Program-made: the position numbers and the translations under genes | Assembly (NCBI RefSeq): GCF_003687725.1 | Contig: NZ_RDOJ01000010.1 | Location: forward strand, 1 to 64,000 | Direction of reading: 5' to 3' | From: Faecalibacter macacae | GTDB taxonomy: Bacteria > Bacteroidota > Bacteroidia > Flavobacteriales > Weeksellaceae | Length of the DNA stretch: 64,000 bases | Shown here: positions 36,682 to 44,648 of the stretch, piece after piece | Position numbering within the stretch: the stretch's first letter is position 1 | Layout of the letters: each line of letters starts with the position of its first letter | Notes under the pieces: model-generated | Told to the model about the DNA's origin: nothing | Databases searched by the model: none | The model's input: the letters and a program-made list of their open reading frames with translations, nothing else

Positions 36682-37557
36682 ATGAACACAAAAAATATAG
36701 AAGCAGTAATTGCACCAAGAGAACCACATTTTGTAGGAGATGGATTTAGAGTGCACAACTTTATACCAAGTTTTGGAAATCTTAGTATGCGTAGAATGGA
36801 TCCATTTATTATGTTAGATTATAATTCGAAATTTAATTTTCCTGCTACAGATATTCCGAAAGGAGTTGGTGTACATCCGCATCGTGGTTTCGAAACTGTA
36901 ACTATCGCATATGAAGGAAGTGTATCTCATCACGACAGTGCTGGTGGAGGTGGAACAATTCACCAAGGTGATGTACAATGGATGACGGCTGCTTCTGGTG
37001 TTTTACACAAAGAATATCACGCTGAAGAATTTTACAAAAAAGGTGGAATCTTTCAAATGGTTCAGCTTTGGGTAAACTTACCAGCAAAAGACAAAATGAG
37101 TGCGCCTAAATATCAGGCAATCGAACATAAAAATATTCCAACAGTTGAAGTCGAAAATGGTTTCGTAGAAGTTATAGCAGGAAATTACAAAGGAACACAA
37201 GGTAGCGCAAGTACTTTTTCTCCAATACATATGCAAAACGCTAAATTGAATTTAGGTGGAAAAGCTGAGTTTAATTTTCATGCAAACTATAATACTGTTG
37301 CATTAATCATCGAAGGTGAAGCTAAAATTAATGGTGAAACTTTAGTTGCTACGGATCATTTAGTGTTATTTACAAATCAAGGTGAAGATTTTACAATTGA
37401 AGCAACTGAAGATAACACTGTGGTATTAATTTTGAGTGGTGAACCTTTAAATGAACCAATTGCATCTTACGGCCCATTTGTGATGAATACGCAAGAAGAA
37501 ATTCGTGAAGCTTTCAATGATTACAATGATGGTAAATTTGGTACTTTAGAGGATTAA
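36682..37557 (+). CDS. Pirin family protein
   Basis: 291 residues with two cupin domains. Metal ligands are intact: His65 and His67 in GVHPHRGFET, His109 and Glu111 in GVLHKEYH, matching His56/58/101 and Glu103 of human pirin. MRRMDPFIMLDY is the family motif near residue 36. Pirins bind iron; bacterial ones can cleave quercetin or sense redox state, so cytoplasmic redox sensing or oxygenation is the family expectation. It is followed after 23 bp by an acetyltransferase gene. The FNR-type operators upstream suggest control by low oxygen or nitric oxide. Confidence 0.92.
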   Translation: MNTKNIEAVIAPREPHFVGDGFRVHNFIPSFGNLSMRRMDPFIMLDYNSKFNFPATDIPKGVGVHPHRGFETVTIAYEGSVSHHDSAGGGGTIHQGDVQWMTAASGVLHKEYHAEEFYKKGGIFQMVQLWVNLPAKDKMSAPKYQAIEHKNIPTVEVENGFVEVIAGNYKGTQGSASTFSPIHMQNAKLNLGGKAEFNFHANYNTVALIIEGEAKINGETLVATDHLVLFTNQGEDFTIEATEDNTVVLILSGEPLNEPIASYGPFVMNTQEEIREAFNDYNDGKFGTLED

Positions 37558-37580
37558 TAGAAATTAAAATTTAAGATACT

Positions 37581-37862
37581 ATGGAGTTTGTAAAAACTGA
37601 TGATGGAAAAAGAGGTTCTGTACAATTAATGGATGGAACAACAGAAGCTGGTGCAATGAACTATACTTGGGCTGGAAGTGATAAAATTATTATTGATCAT
37701 ACTCATGTAAATGAAAATTACAAAGGTCAAGGAATTGGTAAACAAATCTTAGAAAATATTATTGCTTGGTTACGTGCTGATAATATAAAAGTAATGCCTT
37801 TATGTCCTTTTGCGAAAGCGCAGTTTGATAAAAACGCTGATTTTAGAGATGTATTAATGTAA
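37581..37862 (+). CDS. Small GNAT-family N-acetyltransferase
   Basis: 93 residues of the short YjdJ/COG2388 GNAT type. The acetyl-CoA loop is NYKGQGIGKQILENII (about residues 46-61), followed by KVMPLCPFAKAQFDKN. The target is unknown. It is 23 bp after the pirin gene, in the same predicted transcript. Confidence 0.85.
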   Translation: MEFVKTDDGKRGSVQLMDGTTEAGAMNYTWAGSDKIIIDHTHVNENYKGQGIGKQILENIIAWLRADNIKVMPLCPFAKAQFDKNADFRDVLM

Positions 37863-37868
37863 AAATAA

Positions 37869-37898
37869 AAGGTCTAGTTTTCACTAGACCTTTTTTTA
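37869..37898. terminator. Bidirectional terminator
   Basis: AAGGTCTAGT, TTTC and ACTAGACCTT followed by a T run; serves the acetyltransferase gene and faces the convergent T9SS cargo gene. Confidence 0.9.
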
Positions 37899-37914
37899 AT
37901 AATTGACACAAAAA

Positions 37915-39876
37915 TTATTTCTTAATAACTTTTTTAATAATTGTTTCATCAGAAGTTACTATCTGAATGAAATAAACTCCTTTTGATAATCCTGAAAAAT
38001 TAACTTCAGAATTTGTTTTATCTACTTTAAATCCTCCAACTTGTTGACTTAATGTATTTAAAACTTTAATTGATATAATCTCTTTTGCTGTTTCTATTTT
38101 TAAAATATCTTTCACTGGATTTGGGTAAACTTTTACTGAAGAATTTACAACATCTGTTACAGCTAAAGGTGCAGTTATATTTACCTTATAATTTTCACTT
38201 TGTCCGTATGCATATGTTAATGAACAAGCATCTTCAGGAACAATTCTATAAACCTTCATTACGCGCATTCTTGTTTCACCTAGTAATGCATTTTCTGGTA
38301 TTGTGATTGTATTTGAAACTGTTTTTCCATCTACACCAGTTGAATTTGAAATTGATCCAATATAAAAACCTTCTGTATCTGAATCAAAAGTACCGTCTTG
38401 ATTAAAATCAAAGAAAACTACAAACTCACTTCCATTTTCTGGTCCATTTGTATTTCCAGCAACTGTAATTTCATAAGATCCATTTTGAGCGATATCTGTT
38501 GACATATTTAAAAAATACTCACTTTCTGCTGAAGTTAAATCTGCTGAAGTTGTATTATTAATTGTACCAAAAGTTACATTAGTAATCGGCTCAACTTGTA
38601 CTGAAAATCTTGGAGTACAATATGCATCCTTTACATTTACTTTAAATGTTCCTGTAGCTAAAATATTTCCTTCTGCATCAACTGAATTATATTTTACAGT
38701 AGTGATTCCTAATGGAAATTCAGCACCAGATTCAAATCCTTCTACTAATTGTAAAGTGGCTCCTTCACAATTTGTAGTTACATCATAAGTAATTACAGCA
38801 GAATTTTGACCAACTTCTGTTTGATACTCAATATCAGCTGGTACTTCAACAATACAACCTATTTCATCAAAGTAACCATTTAAATTAATAATCCAACCTG
38901 GAGCTATATTTGCATTGCCACTTTCGTTACCTCCAATAAAATTTCCATTTTCAGAAACACTATTCGCACCTCCTAATCGACCACCAGGTATATCTATAGT
39001 AATACCTTCTTCTATCAATATTTCTTTTAATAAACGAGGTTGATCTCCAAAAGATTCATGATAAATAATTGCATCACGATCCATTACATTATTTTGTGCA
39101 TAACCTACAGTGATCCCGTTTGAAGAATAAACAAAAGCTCCGGTTCTATATCCAGCTGGTAAATTAAATACTTTATATTCATTCGTATTTAAATTATATA
39201 TATATGGTTTTAATGCAACATCTCCTACTAAAGTTCCTTCATCAGTGATATGCCAAATATGGTTATTAACAGGAACCGCAAGATCTGTTAAGATTTTTTC
39301 TAAAGATTGACCAACTTGATAAACTGCTAATTCACGAAAAGTTCCATTTGTATTTGCATCAACCCAACCAACTGTTTTACCAGAATTATTTACACTGTAA
39401 CCTGCTCCATAAGTATACCCTTGTGGCAAAAGATTAGTTAAAGTTTGTGTTTGAATATCGTAAACAAATGGCTTTGCTTGCATTTGTCCAGAGATATATC
39501 TCCCATTCTCGCTAATTTTATATACTGTTGTGACATCACTTGCTACAAAACTTTCAAAAACTGGTATTGTAATCCATACTTCAGAATTTGCTAATTTATA
39601 TATTGGATGGGTTAAACCATCAATAATTTTAGTCCCTACAATATCACCTGCTTCATTCATATAAGCATAGGTATTAATTTCTGCTGGTTTAGGAACCATC
39701 ATATTCGAAACGTAATCATAAGTAAAAGTTGCTAGTAATGCATTTCCATTATTTTGAATTCCTTTTACTGCAGTTCCTGGAACTCCAAAAGGTCTAAATT
39801 CAATTTGTTGTTCTTGCCCAAAAAGAGCAGAAACTAATAAAGTAAATAATAGAGTAAGTTTTAATTTGTTAATCAT
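37915..39876 (-). CDS. T9SS cargo protein with HYR and GEVED domains
   Basis: 653 residues from the ATG at 39876, where a signal peptide begins (ending SALFGQ); the longer form adds 20 residues that do not look like a signal. The first 330 residues contain HAF-type repeats (GYSVNNSGKTVGW, KISENGRYISG). A HYR domain follows (FPLGITTVKYNSVDAEGN), then a GEVED domain (VFFDFNQDGTFD). The last 75 residues are a type A T9SS sorting domain (VYPNPVKDILKIE ... GVYFIQIVTSDETIIKKVIK). It is exported by the type IX system and fixed on, or released from, the cell surface. Role unknown, perhaps adhesion. Confidence 0.88.
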   Translation of the reverse strand: MINKLKLTLLFTLLVSALFGQEQQIEFRPFGVPGTAVKGIQNNGNALLATFTYDYVSNMMVPKPAEINTYAYMNEAGDIVGTKIIDGLTHPIYKLANSEVWITIPVFESFVASDVTTVYKISENGRYISGQMQAKPFVYDIQTQTLTNLLPQGYTYGAGYSVNNSGKTVGWVDANTNGTFRELAVYQVGQSLEKILTDLAVPVNNHIWHITDEGTLVGDVALKPYIYNLNTNEYKVFNLPAGYRTGAFVYSSNGITVGYAQNNVMDRDAIIYHESFGDQPRLLKEILIEEGITIDIPGGRLGGANSVSENGNFIGGNESGNANIAPGWIINLNGYFDEIGCIVEVPADIEYQTEVGQNSAVITYDVTTNCEGATLQLVEGFESGAEFPLGITTVKYNSVDAEGNILATGTFKVNVKDAYCTPRFSVQVEPITNVTFGTINNTTSADLTSAESEYFLNMSTDIAQNGSYEITVAGNTNGPENGSEFVVFFDFNQDGTFDSDTEGFYIGSISNSTGVDGKTVSNTITIPENALLGETRMRVMKVYRIVPEDACSLTYAYGQSENYKVNITAPLAVTDVVNSSVKVYPNPVKDILKIETAKEIISIKVLNTLSQQVGGFKVDKTNSEVNFSGLSKGVYFIQIVTSDETIIKKVIKK

Positions 39877-40134
39877 ATGTTCACTAATTATAAATTTCAA
39901 ATAACTTAATAAAAACTTAATATTTTTTGACTTCATATTTCAAATTTCACGAATCTTTAAAGTCTTTATTTTTAATTAATAAATCTTATTCAAATGCTGA
40001 TAATTAAAAGACTTAATTATTGAATTACAATTATTTAAATTATAACATTTCGATACTAAGTTTTAAACTAACTACAATTATATCTACAAAACACTTTATT
40101 ATCATTTGTTAATGTATAGATATATCGAATTTTA

Positions 40135-40142
40135 TAACTTTG
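40135..40142 (+). promoter_or_regulatory. Promoter before the LigB-type dioxygenase
   Basis: TAACTTTG fits TAnnTTTG exactly and TTTG occurs 26 bp earlier (40105). Transcription would begin around 40148, at or after the GTG start used in the long form, so either the mRNA is leaderless or the real start is the ATG at 40204. Confidence 0.5.
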
Positions 40143-40146
40143 AGAT

Positions 40147-41037
40147 GTGGATAGAAAAAACTTTTTAAAATTGTTAGCAGTAGCCCCATTAATAGGAAGC
40201 GCCATGAGCCTTCAAGAATTAGGAAAATTTACAGAGACTTTAAGTGAAACTGAAGAAATGCCTATTTTATTTTTAGGACATGGAAGTCCTATGATTGCTT
40301 TAGAAGAAAATCAATTTGTAACTGGTTTTAGGGATATCGTAAAAAAGATTCCTACACCAAAAGCTATAGTATGTATTTCTGCGCATTGGGAAACGAAAGG
40401 CACTTTTGTTACAGCGATGACTAGTCCTCCTACCATTCATGATTTTGGAGGTTTTCCACAAGCTTTACATGATGTACAATATCCTGCTCCTGGAAATCCA
40501 GATTTAGCAAAAGAAATCAAACAGATTATTAAATCAGCAGAAGTTGGACTAGATATAGAATGGGGATTAGATCATGGTGCTTGGACAGTTATTAAACACA
40601 TGTATCCTGATGCAAATATTCCGATTGTGGAATTTAGTTTAGATTATAGACGAACTCCTGAACAACATTATCAATTGGCTCAAGAATTAAAAGCATTACG
40701 TAAAAAAGGTGTCTTAATTATTGGTAGTGGAAATATTGTCCACAATTTACGCGCTGTTGCTTGGAATCGTATCAATGATGTATTCGGATTCGATTGGGCA
40801 ATTGAAGCTAACGAAACCATTAAAAAAGCAATTATAGATCGTAATCACAAACCTTTAATGAATCCTTTTGATCAAGGGCAAGCTTTTCAATTAGCAATAC
40901 CAACACCCGAACATTATTTACCTTTATTGTACGCTTTAGCTTTAGAAGGAAAAGATGACGAAATATCATTCTTCAACGACGAACCAGTTGCTGGTTCTTT
41001 ATCGATGACGTCTGTTTATATCGGAAAGAATATATGA
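40147..41037 (+). CDS. LigB-type extradiol dioxygenase (YgiD/4,5-DOPA dioxygenase family)
   Basis: 296 residues from GTG at 40147, or 277 from the ATG at 40204, which has an AGGAAG ribosome-binding-like sequence and fits the promoter better. The long form begins MDRKNFLKLLAVAPLIG, similar to a twin-arginine-like leader but with a single Arg. Family motifs: LFLGHGSPM with the metal His, CISAHWETKG, EWGLDHGAWTV and SGNIVHNL. The family opens aromatic diols using iron or zinc; the substrate here is unknown. It is isolated, with terminators around it. Confidence 0.85.
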   Translation: MDRKNFLKLLAVAPLIGSAMSLQELGKFTETLSETEEMPILFLGHGSPMIALEENQFVTGFRDIVKKIPTPKAIVCISAHWETKGTFVTAMTSPPTIHDFGGFPQALHDVQYPAPGNPDLAKEIKQIIKSAEVGLDIEWGLDHGAWTVIKHMYPDANIPIVEFSLDYRRTPEQHYQLAQELKALRKKGVLIIGSGNIVHNLRAVAWNRINDVFGFDWAIEANETIKKAIIDRNHKPLMNPFDQGQAFQLAIPTPEHYLPLLYALALEGKDDEISFFNDEPVAGSLSMTSVYIGKNI

Positions 41038-41069
41038 TTCTTTTAATCCATTAATTGGTGTTAACTATA

Positions 41070-41102
41070 AAGTCGAATAGAATTATCTATTCGACTTTTT
41101 TT
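41070..41102. terminator. Bidirectional terminator
   Basis: AAAGTCGAATAGA, ATTA and TCTATTCGACTTTT, with a T run, between the dioxygenase stop and the convergent TonB-type gene stop. Confidence 0.9.
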
Positions 41103-41107
41103 CGTTT

Positions 41108-43735
41108 TTATAATTTAAAATTTATTCCCAACAAAATATAGCGTTGATTTAAAGAATAATTGGATAAATTACTATAATAATCACTAATATTTTTAACATC
41201 AAACGATTTATTGTTTAATAAATTCGCTCCTCTTAAATACAAGGTATAATTTTCTTTTTGGGGTTTAAAAAACATATACGTATCCAAGAAATGATATTTA
41301 CTATTTGAGTCTAAATTTGGTTGATAAAAATCCCATGTTACATTAAAGAAAATCGATTTTGAAGGTTTTATTATTAATTTTGCTGAGTTATTAAACGACG
41401 AAAAATCGAACTTTTGGGTTAAACCTTCTGTCTTGTTTTGATTGTACTGAAAGTTAAAATTATTCTCGAAATTGATTGGAAAATTAAAAGCCGACTTCAT
41501 AAAAAAGTTAATCGAATAACTTTGATTGATATTTGTTCTTAGGTCTGAATTATTAACTTGATTTTGATAATTCATCCAATTATAACTTGCTCTTAATCTA
41601 AAATTAGTTCGTAAAGGATAATAATATTTTTCGACAGTCGTAGAAAAACCAAACGATTCGTTTTTAGTATCTAATAAATAACTTACAATTTTTGTTACAT
41701 CATTTTCAATTAAAATCGTCGAGAAAATATTATTCTGATTCGTTTGATAATATCCAGTCAACATCCAAGAAAATTGTCGATATGCACTTTGGCTTGAAAA
41801 ATCTAAACTTACATTATTATATTTCTGAAAGTCGAAAGCTGTCGAATTTCTTTTAAGCGTACGATGATTTGTTAATATATAATTTTGAAATAAATTATTT
41901 TCTTGTGGTAAATTTTGATCCGAAATAAAATTTAATTTTATGTTATTTTGCATATCAAAACGGTAAACCAAATTAATTTTCGGATTAAAAACCGAACGAT
42001 TTAATTTTTCTTGATTAGCATTTAACCAATAATTTTTCAGTTTTAAATGATTAATCCAAGTTAATTTTCCAAACACAAAACTATACTTCCCTTCTATCGT
42101 ACTATTTAAAATTTTATAATCTAAATCGTTTCTAAAATCATTTCCTAAATCTTCTTGATCTTGACTTAATTTTGATTCTAATTTATTCTGAATAATACTT
42201 TGATTGGCATTAATTTCATACTTTCCTAACTTATTTCTTCCATAAAAATTAAACCCGAAATTGGTGAAATATTTCGAGAACGAACTTAATTGATCCGAAG
42301 TTGAAACCAAATTATTTAAACCTAAGTAATCAAATCCAGGCGATAAACTAAAATTTTGAGGTTTATCATTCACCGAAAATTGCGTATACAATTGTAAACT
42401 ATTTTTCGTGTTGATTTTCTCTGTGTATAAAAAATGATTGCGGAAATATTTATTCTTCGAAACCAATTTACTGTTGAATTGATTTCTGTAATTCGAATCA
42501 TAAAAATTATCCGTTGCAGATTTTTCAAAACGATAAATCAAATCATTTTCGATCATTGATCTGTTCTTATTTTTCCACGTCAATTTCAAATTTAAATCAT
42601 AAAGTGTGGGTTTTTTAACCACTTTATTTCTTTCCGAAAGATTAATTATACTATCTCCACTAAAATTGTAAGTTGTATTATTTGATGTTTCGTATTGCAA
42701 ACGATCGTCTAAAGCTGTAAAATTTAATCGAAGATTTGTCGCTTTCGAAAATTTAAAAATAGTATTTGTATTTCCGTACCAATATTCATTTTGATTAGCG
42801 CGTTGCGTTCCGACATCACTACTAAAAGATGTTTCGTTAATAGCCTTTGCAGCTAATTCTTCGCTAATTTTAGAACTTGCGACATCACTATTTCCTGAAA
42901 AATAATCGTAAGGCGTTTCGTTAAAACCTGTATTATTAAACGAAATAGTCGTGAAATTTTTAATTGCATTAGAAACCGTTAATCCGTTTGCTTTCGTTTG
43001 TAAACGATTTTCAATTCCTCCAGACAAATCAAAATTTGCAGAAAAATCTGCCATTCCTTTTTTCAGTTTAAGATTTAAAGCTACTTGATCGGTATGTTTT
43101 ACATTTTTTAGCAATGGATTTTCCTCAAAATTTTCTATCGCTTGAACTTGATCTATAATTTCGGGCGAAATATTCTTAGAACCATTTGTATATTGACTTC
43201 CGAACAAATCGTCTCCATCTAATAAAAGTTTTTCGATTGGTTTATTTTTATATTTAATTGTTCCGTCCTCTTCTACTTTTATACCTGGCATTTTCCGTAA
43301 AACATCTTCTATGTTTTTATCCAAATCGCTTTTGTAATGATTTACATTGTAATTTACCGTATCGTCTTTTACGGTAAATGGTCTTGTATTCTTGATAAAA
43401 ACTTCTTGTAATTGAATATTGCTTTTTATTAGAATAAAATCTGTCTTTTGGTTTTCTACTAATTCTGATTTATAAATTGTTTTAAATTCTTTCTCATAAC
43501 CTAATTTATAAACTTCTAGTAAAATGGTGTCACTTGCTTCAGATAAATTGATTATAAATTCTCCATTTCCTTTAGTTGTCGTGAATTTTTCTATAATCTG
43601 CGTTCTTTGATTTTTTGCCAAAACAGAAACAGATGAAAGTGGTTTATTCCCTTCATCTGTTATAATTCCTTTTACAATCTGCGCTTGTATAAAATTCCCT
43701 GTAAAAATGAGAACTAAAATTATAAGATTTCTCAA
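41108..43735 (-). CDS. TonB-type outer-membrane barrel with carboxypeptidase-regulatory domain
   Basis: 875 residues. Signal peptide (ending GNFIQAQ), then a CarboxypepD_reg-like domain (VKGIITDEGNKPLSSVSVLA, residues about 22-105). A plug-like segment follows (DVLRKMPGIKVEEDGTIKYKNKPIEKLL, in which LLLDGDDLFG is characteristic) and then a long barrel. It has the outer-membrane protein beta-barrel family pattern rather than that of a classic siderophore receptor. It is 10 bp downstream of the GLPGLI gene, the usual arrangement, and probably forms an envelope system with it. Substrate unknown. Confidence 0.88.
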   Translation of the reverse strand: MRNLIILVLIFTGNFIQAQIVKGIITDEGNKPLSSVSVLAKNQRTQIIEKFTTTKGNGEFIINLSEASDTILLEVYKLGYEKEFKTIYKSELVENQKTDFILIKSNIQLQEVFIKNTRPFTVKDDTVNYNVNHYKSDLDKNIEDVLRKMPGIKVEEDGTIKYKNKPIEKLLLDGDDLFGSQYTNGSKNISPEIIDQVQAIENFEENPLLKNVKHTDQVALNLKLKKGMADFSANFDLSGGIENRLQTKANGLTVSNAIKNFTTISFNNTGFNETPYDYFSGNSDVASSKISEELAAKAINETSFSSDVGTQRANQNEYWYGNTNTIFKFSKATNLRLNFTALDDRLQYETSNNTTYNFSGDSIINLSERNKVVKKPTLYDLNLKLTWKNKNRSMIENDLIYRFEKSATDNFYDSNYRNQFNSKLVSKNKYFRNHFLYTEKINTKNSLQLYTQFSVNDKPQNFSLSPGFDYLGLNNLVSTSDQLSSFSKYFTNFGFNFYGRNKLGKYEINANQSIIQNKLESKLSQDQEDLGNDFRNDLDYKILNSTIEGKYSFVFGKLTWINHLKLKNYWLNANQEKLNRSVFNPKINLVYRFDMQNNIKLNFISDQNLPQENNLFQNYILTNHRTLKRNSTAFDFQKYNNVSLDFSSQSAYRQFSWMLTGYYQTNQNNIFSTILIENDVTKIVSYLLDTKNESFGFSTTVEKYYYPLRTNFRLRASYNWMNYQNQVNNSDLRTNINQSYSINFFMKSAFNFPINFENNFNFQYNQNKTEGLTQKFDFSSFNNSAKLIIKPSKSIFFNVTWDFYQPNLDSNSKYHFLDTYMFFKPQKENYTLYLRGANLLNNKSFDVKNISDYYSNLSNYSLNQRYILLGINFKL

Positions 43736-43745
43736 TGATCATTTT

Positions 43746-44483
43746 TTAATCTACCAAACATTCTATTTGACATTTAGAAACTGACCGAACACTAGTATTT
43801 CCTTCAGTATCAATTTCTGTTTTATTACTTTCTTTATAATTTTTTTGATAAAGTCTTTGGTATTCTTTAAAATCGATAAACTTTTTGGTTTCCTTATACG
43901 GATTATCAATTGTTATGTCTTCGTTCTTTAACTGGATTTCTGTCGCAGTAATTTTAAATTCATTATCCAAGGAATAAACTTCTAAAATTACACCTGGTAA
44001 GCCGTCAAATTTCCAAGGTCCACCATGTGTAAAACCTAGTTCTGTCGTAAAAAAGGCATGATACGTTCGTCCGTAATGCCTCATTACAGCTCGCTGACAA
44101 TTGAAACCTAAAATAGTTTTTGTTTGCTTCGTTAACTCCCATTTAAAAATTTGAATAGGATCTTTTGTAGGAAAATGTTTAAAAATGATTGTATTATCAT
44201 AGTAGATCGAATCTTTATTATAGTCTTTATAATATGCCACAAAATTATTTTTTAACTTTACTTGTATAATATTATTAGCTTCTAGTTCGTCATCATTAAA
44301 TCCATTTTTACTATGATCTATAATAAATAAAGATTTATCATCACCCATTTTTAATAGAGAAGGTATTGTATAATTGGGTGCATTTTTCCAATTATATTCA
44401 TAATTATATTTAATACTAAGACTACTCTGTGAAAACAGAGTAGTTGCAACAGTAATAAAGAAAATAGATAAGATTTTCTTCAT
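43746..44483 (-). CDS. GLPGLI family protein
   Basis: 245 residues with a signal peptide (ending TLFSQ). The family-defining segment is present: FTHGGPWKFDGLPGVILEVY at about residue 160, after FNCQRAVMRHYGRTYHAFFTTEL. GLPGLI proteins are exported Bacteroidota proteins of unknown function that are often encoded next to a TonB-type barrel, as here (10-bp gap, upstream gene). The pairing suggests a periplasmic partner of the barrel. Function remains unknown. Confidence 0.9.
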   Translation of the reverse strand: MKKILSIFFITVATTLFSQSSLSIKYNYEYNWKNAPNYTIPSLLKMGDDKSLFIIDHSKNGFNDDELEANNIIQVKLKNNFVAYYKDYNKDSIYYDNTIIFKHFPTKDPIQIFKWELTKQTKTILGFNCQRAVMRHYGRTYHAFFTTELGFTHGGPWKFDGLPGVILEVYSLDNEFKITATEIQLKNEDITIDNPYKETKKFIDFKEYQRLYQKNYKESNKTEIDTEGNTSVRSVSKCQIECLVD

Positions 44484-44601
44484 CTTTTAATTTTTAAAAT
44501 GTTAATTAATATTTCAAATAAATAAATAAACAAATAAACAATTATTTTATTAAATAAAGACATAATATATTAACTCCCTTTTCAAATTAACAAACCAAAA
44601 A

Positions 44602-44631
44602 AAAAGACGATTCAATTAAGAATCGCCTTTA
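44602..44631 (-). terminator. infB terminator
   Basis: CGATTC, AATTAA and GAATCG with flanking AAAGNC/GCCTTT, followed by a run of T on the minus strand. It closes the rimP-nusA-infB operon. Confidence 0.85.
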
Positions 44632-44648
44632 ATATTTATAGTTTGAAA

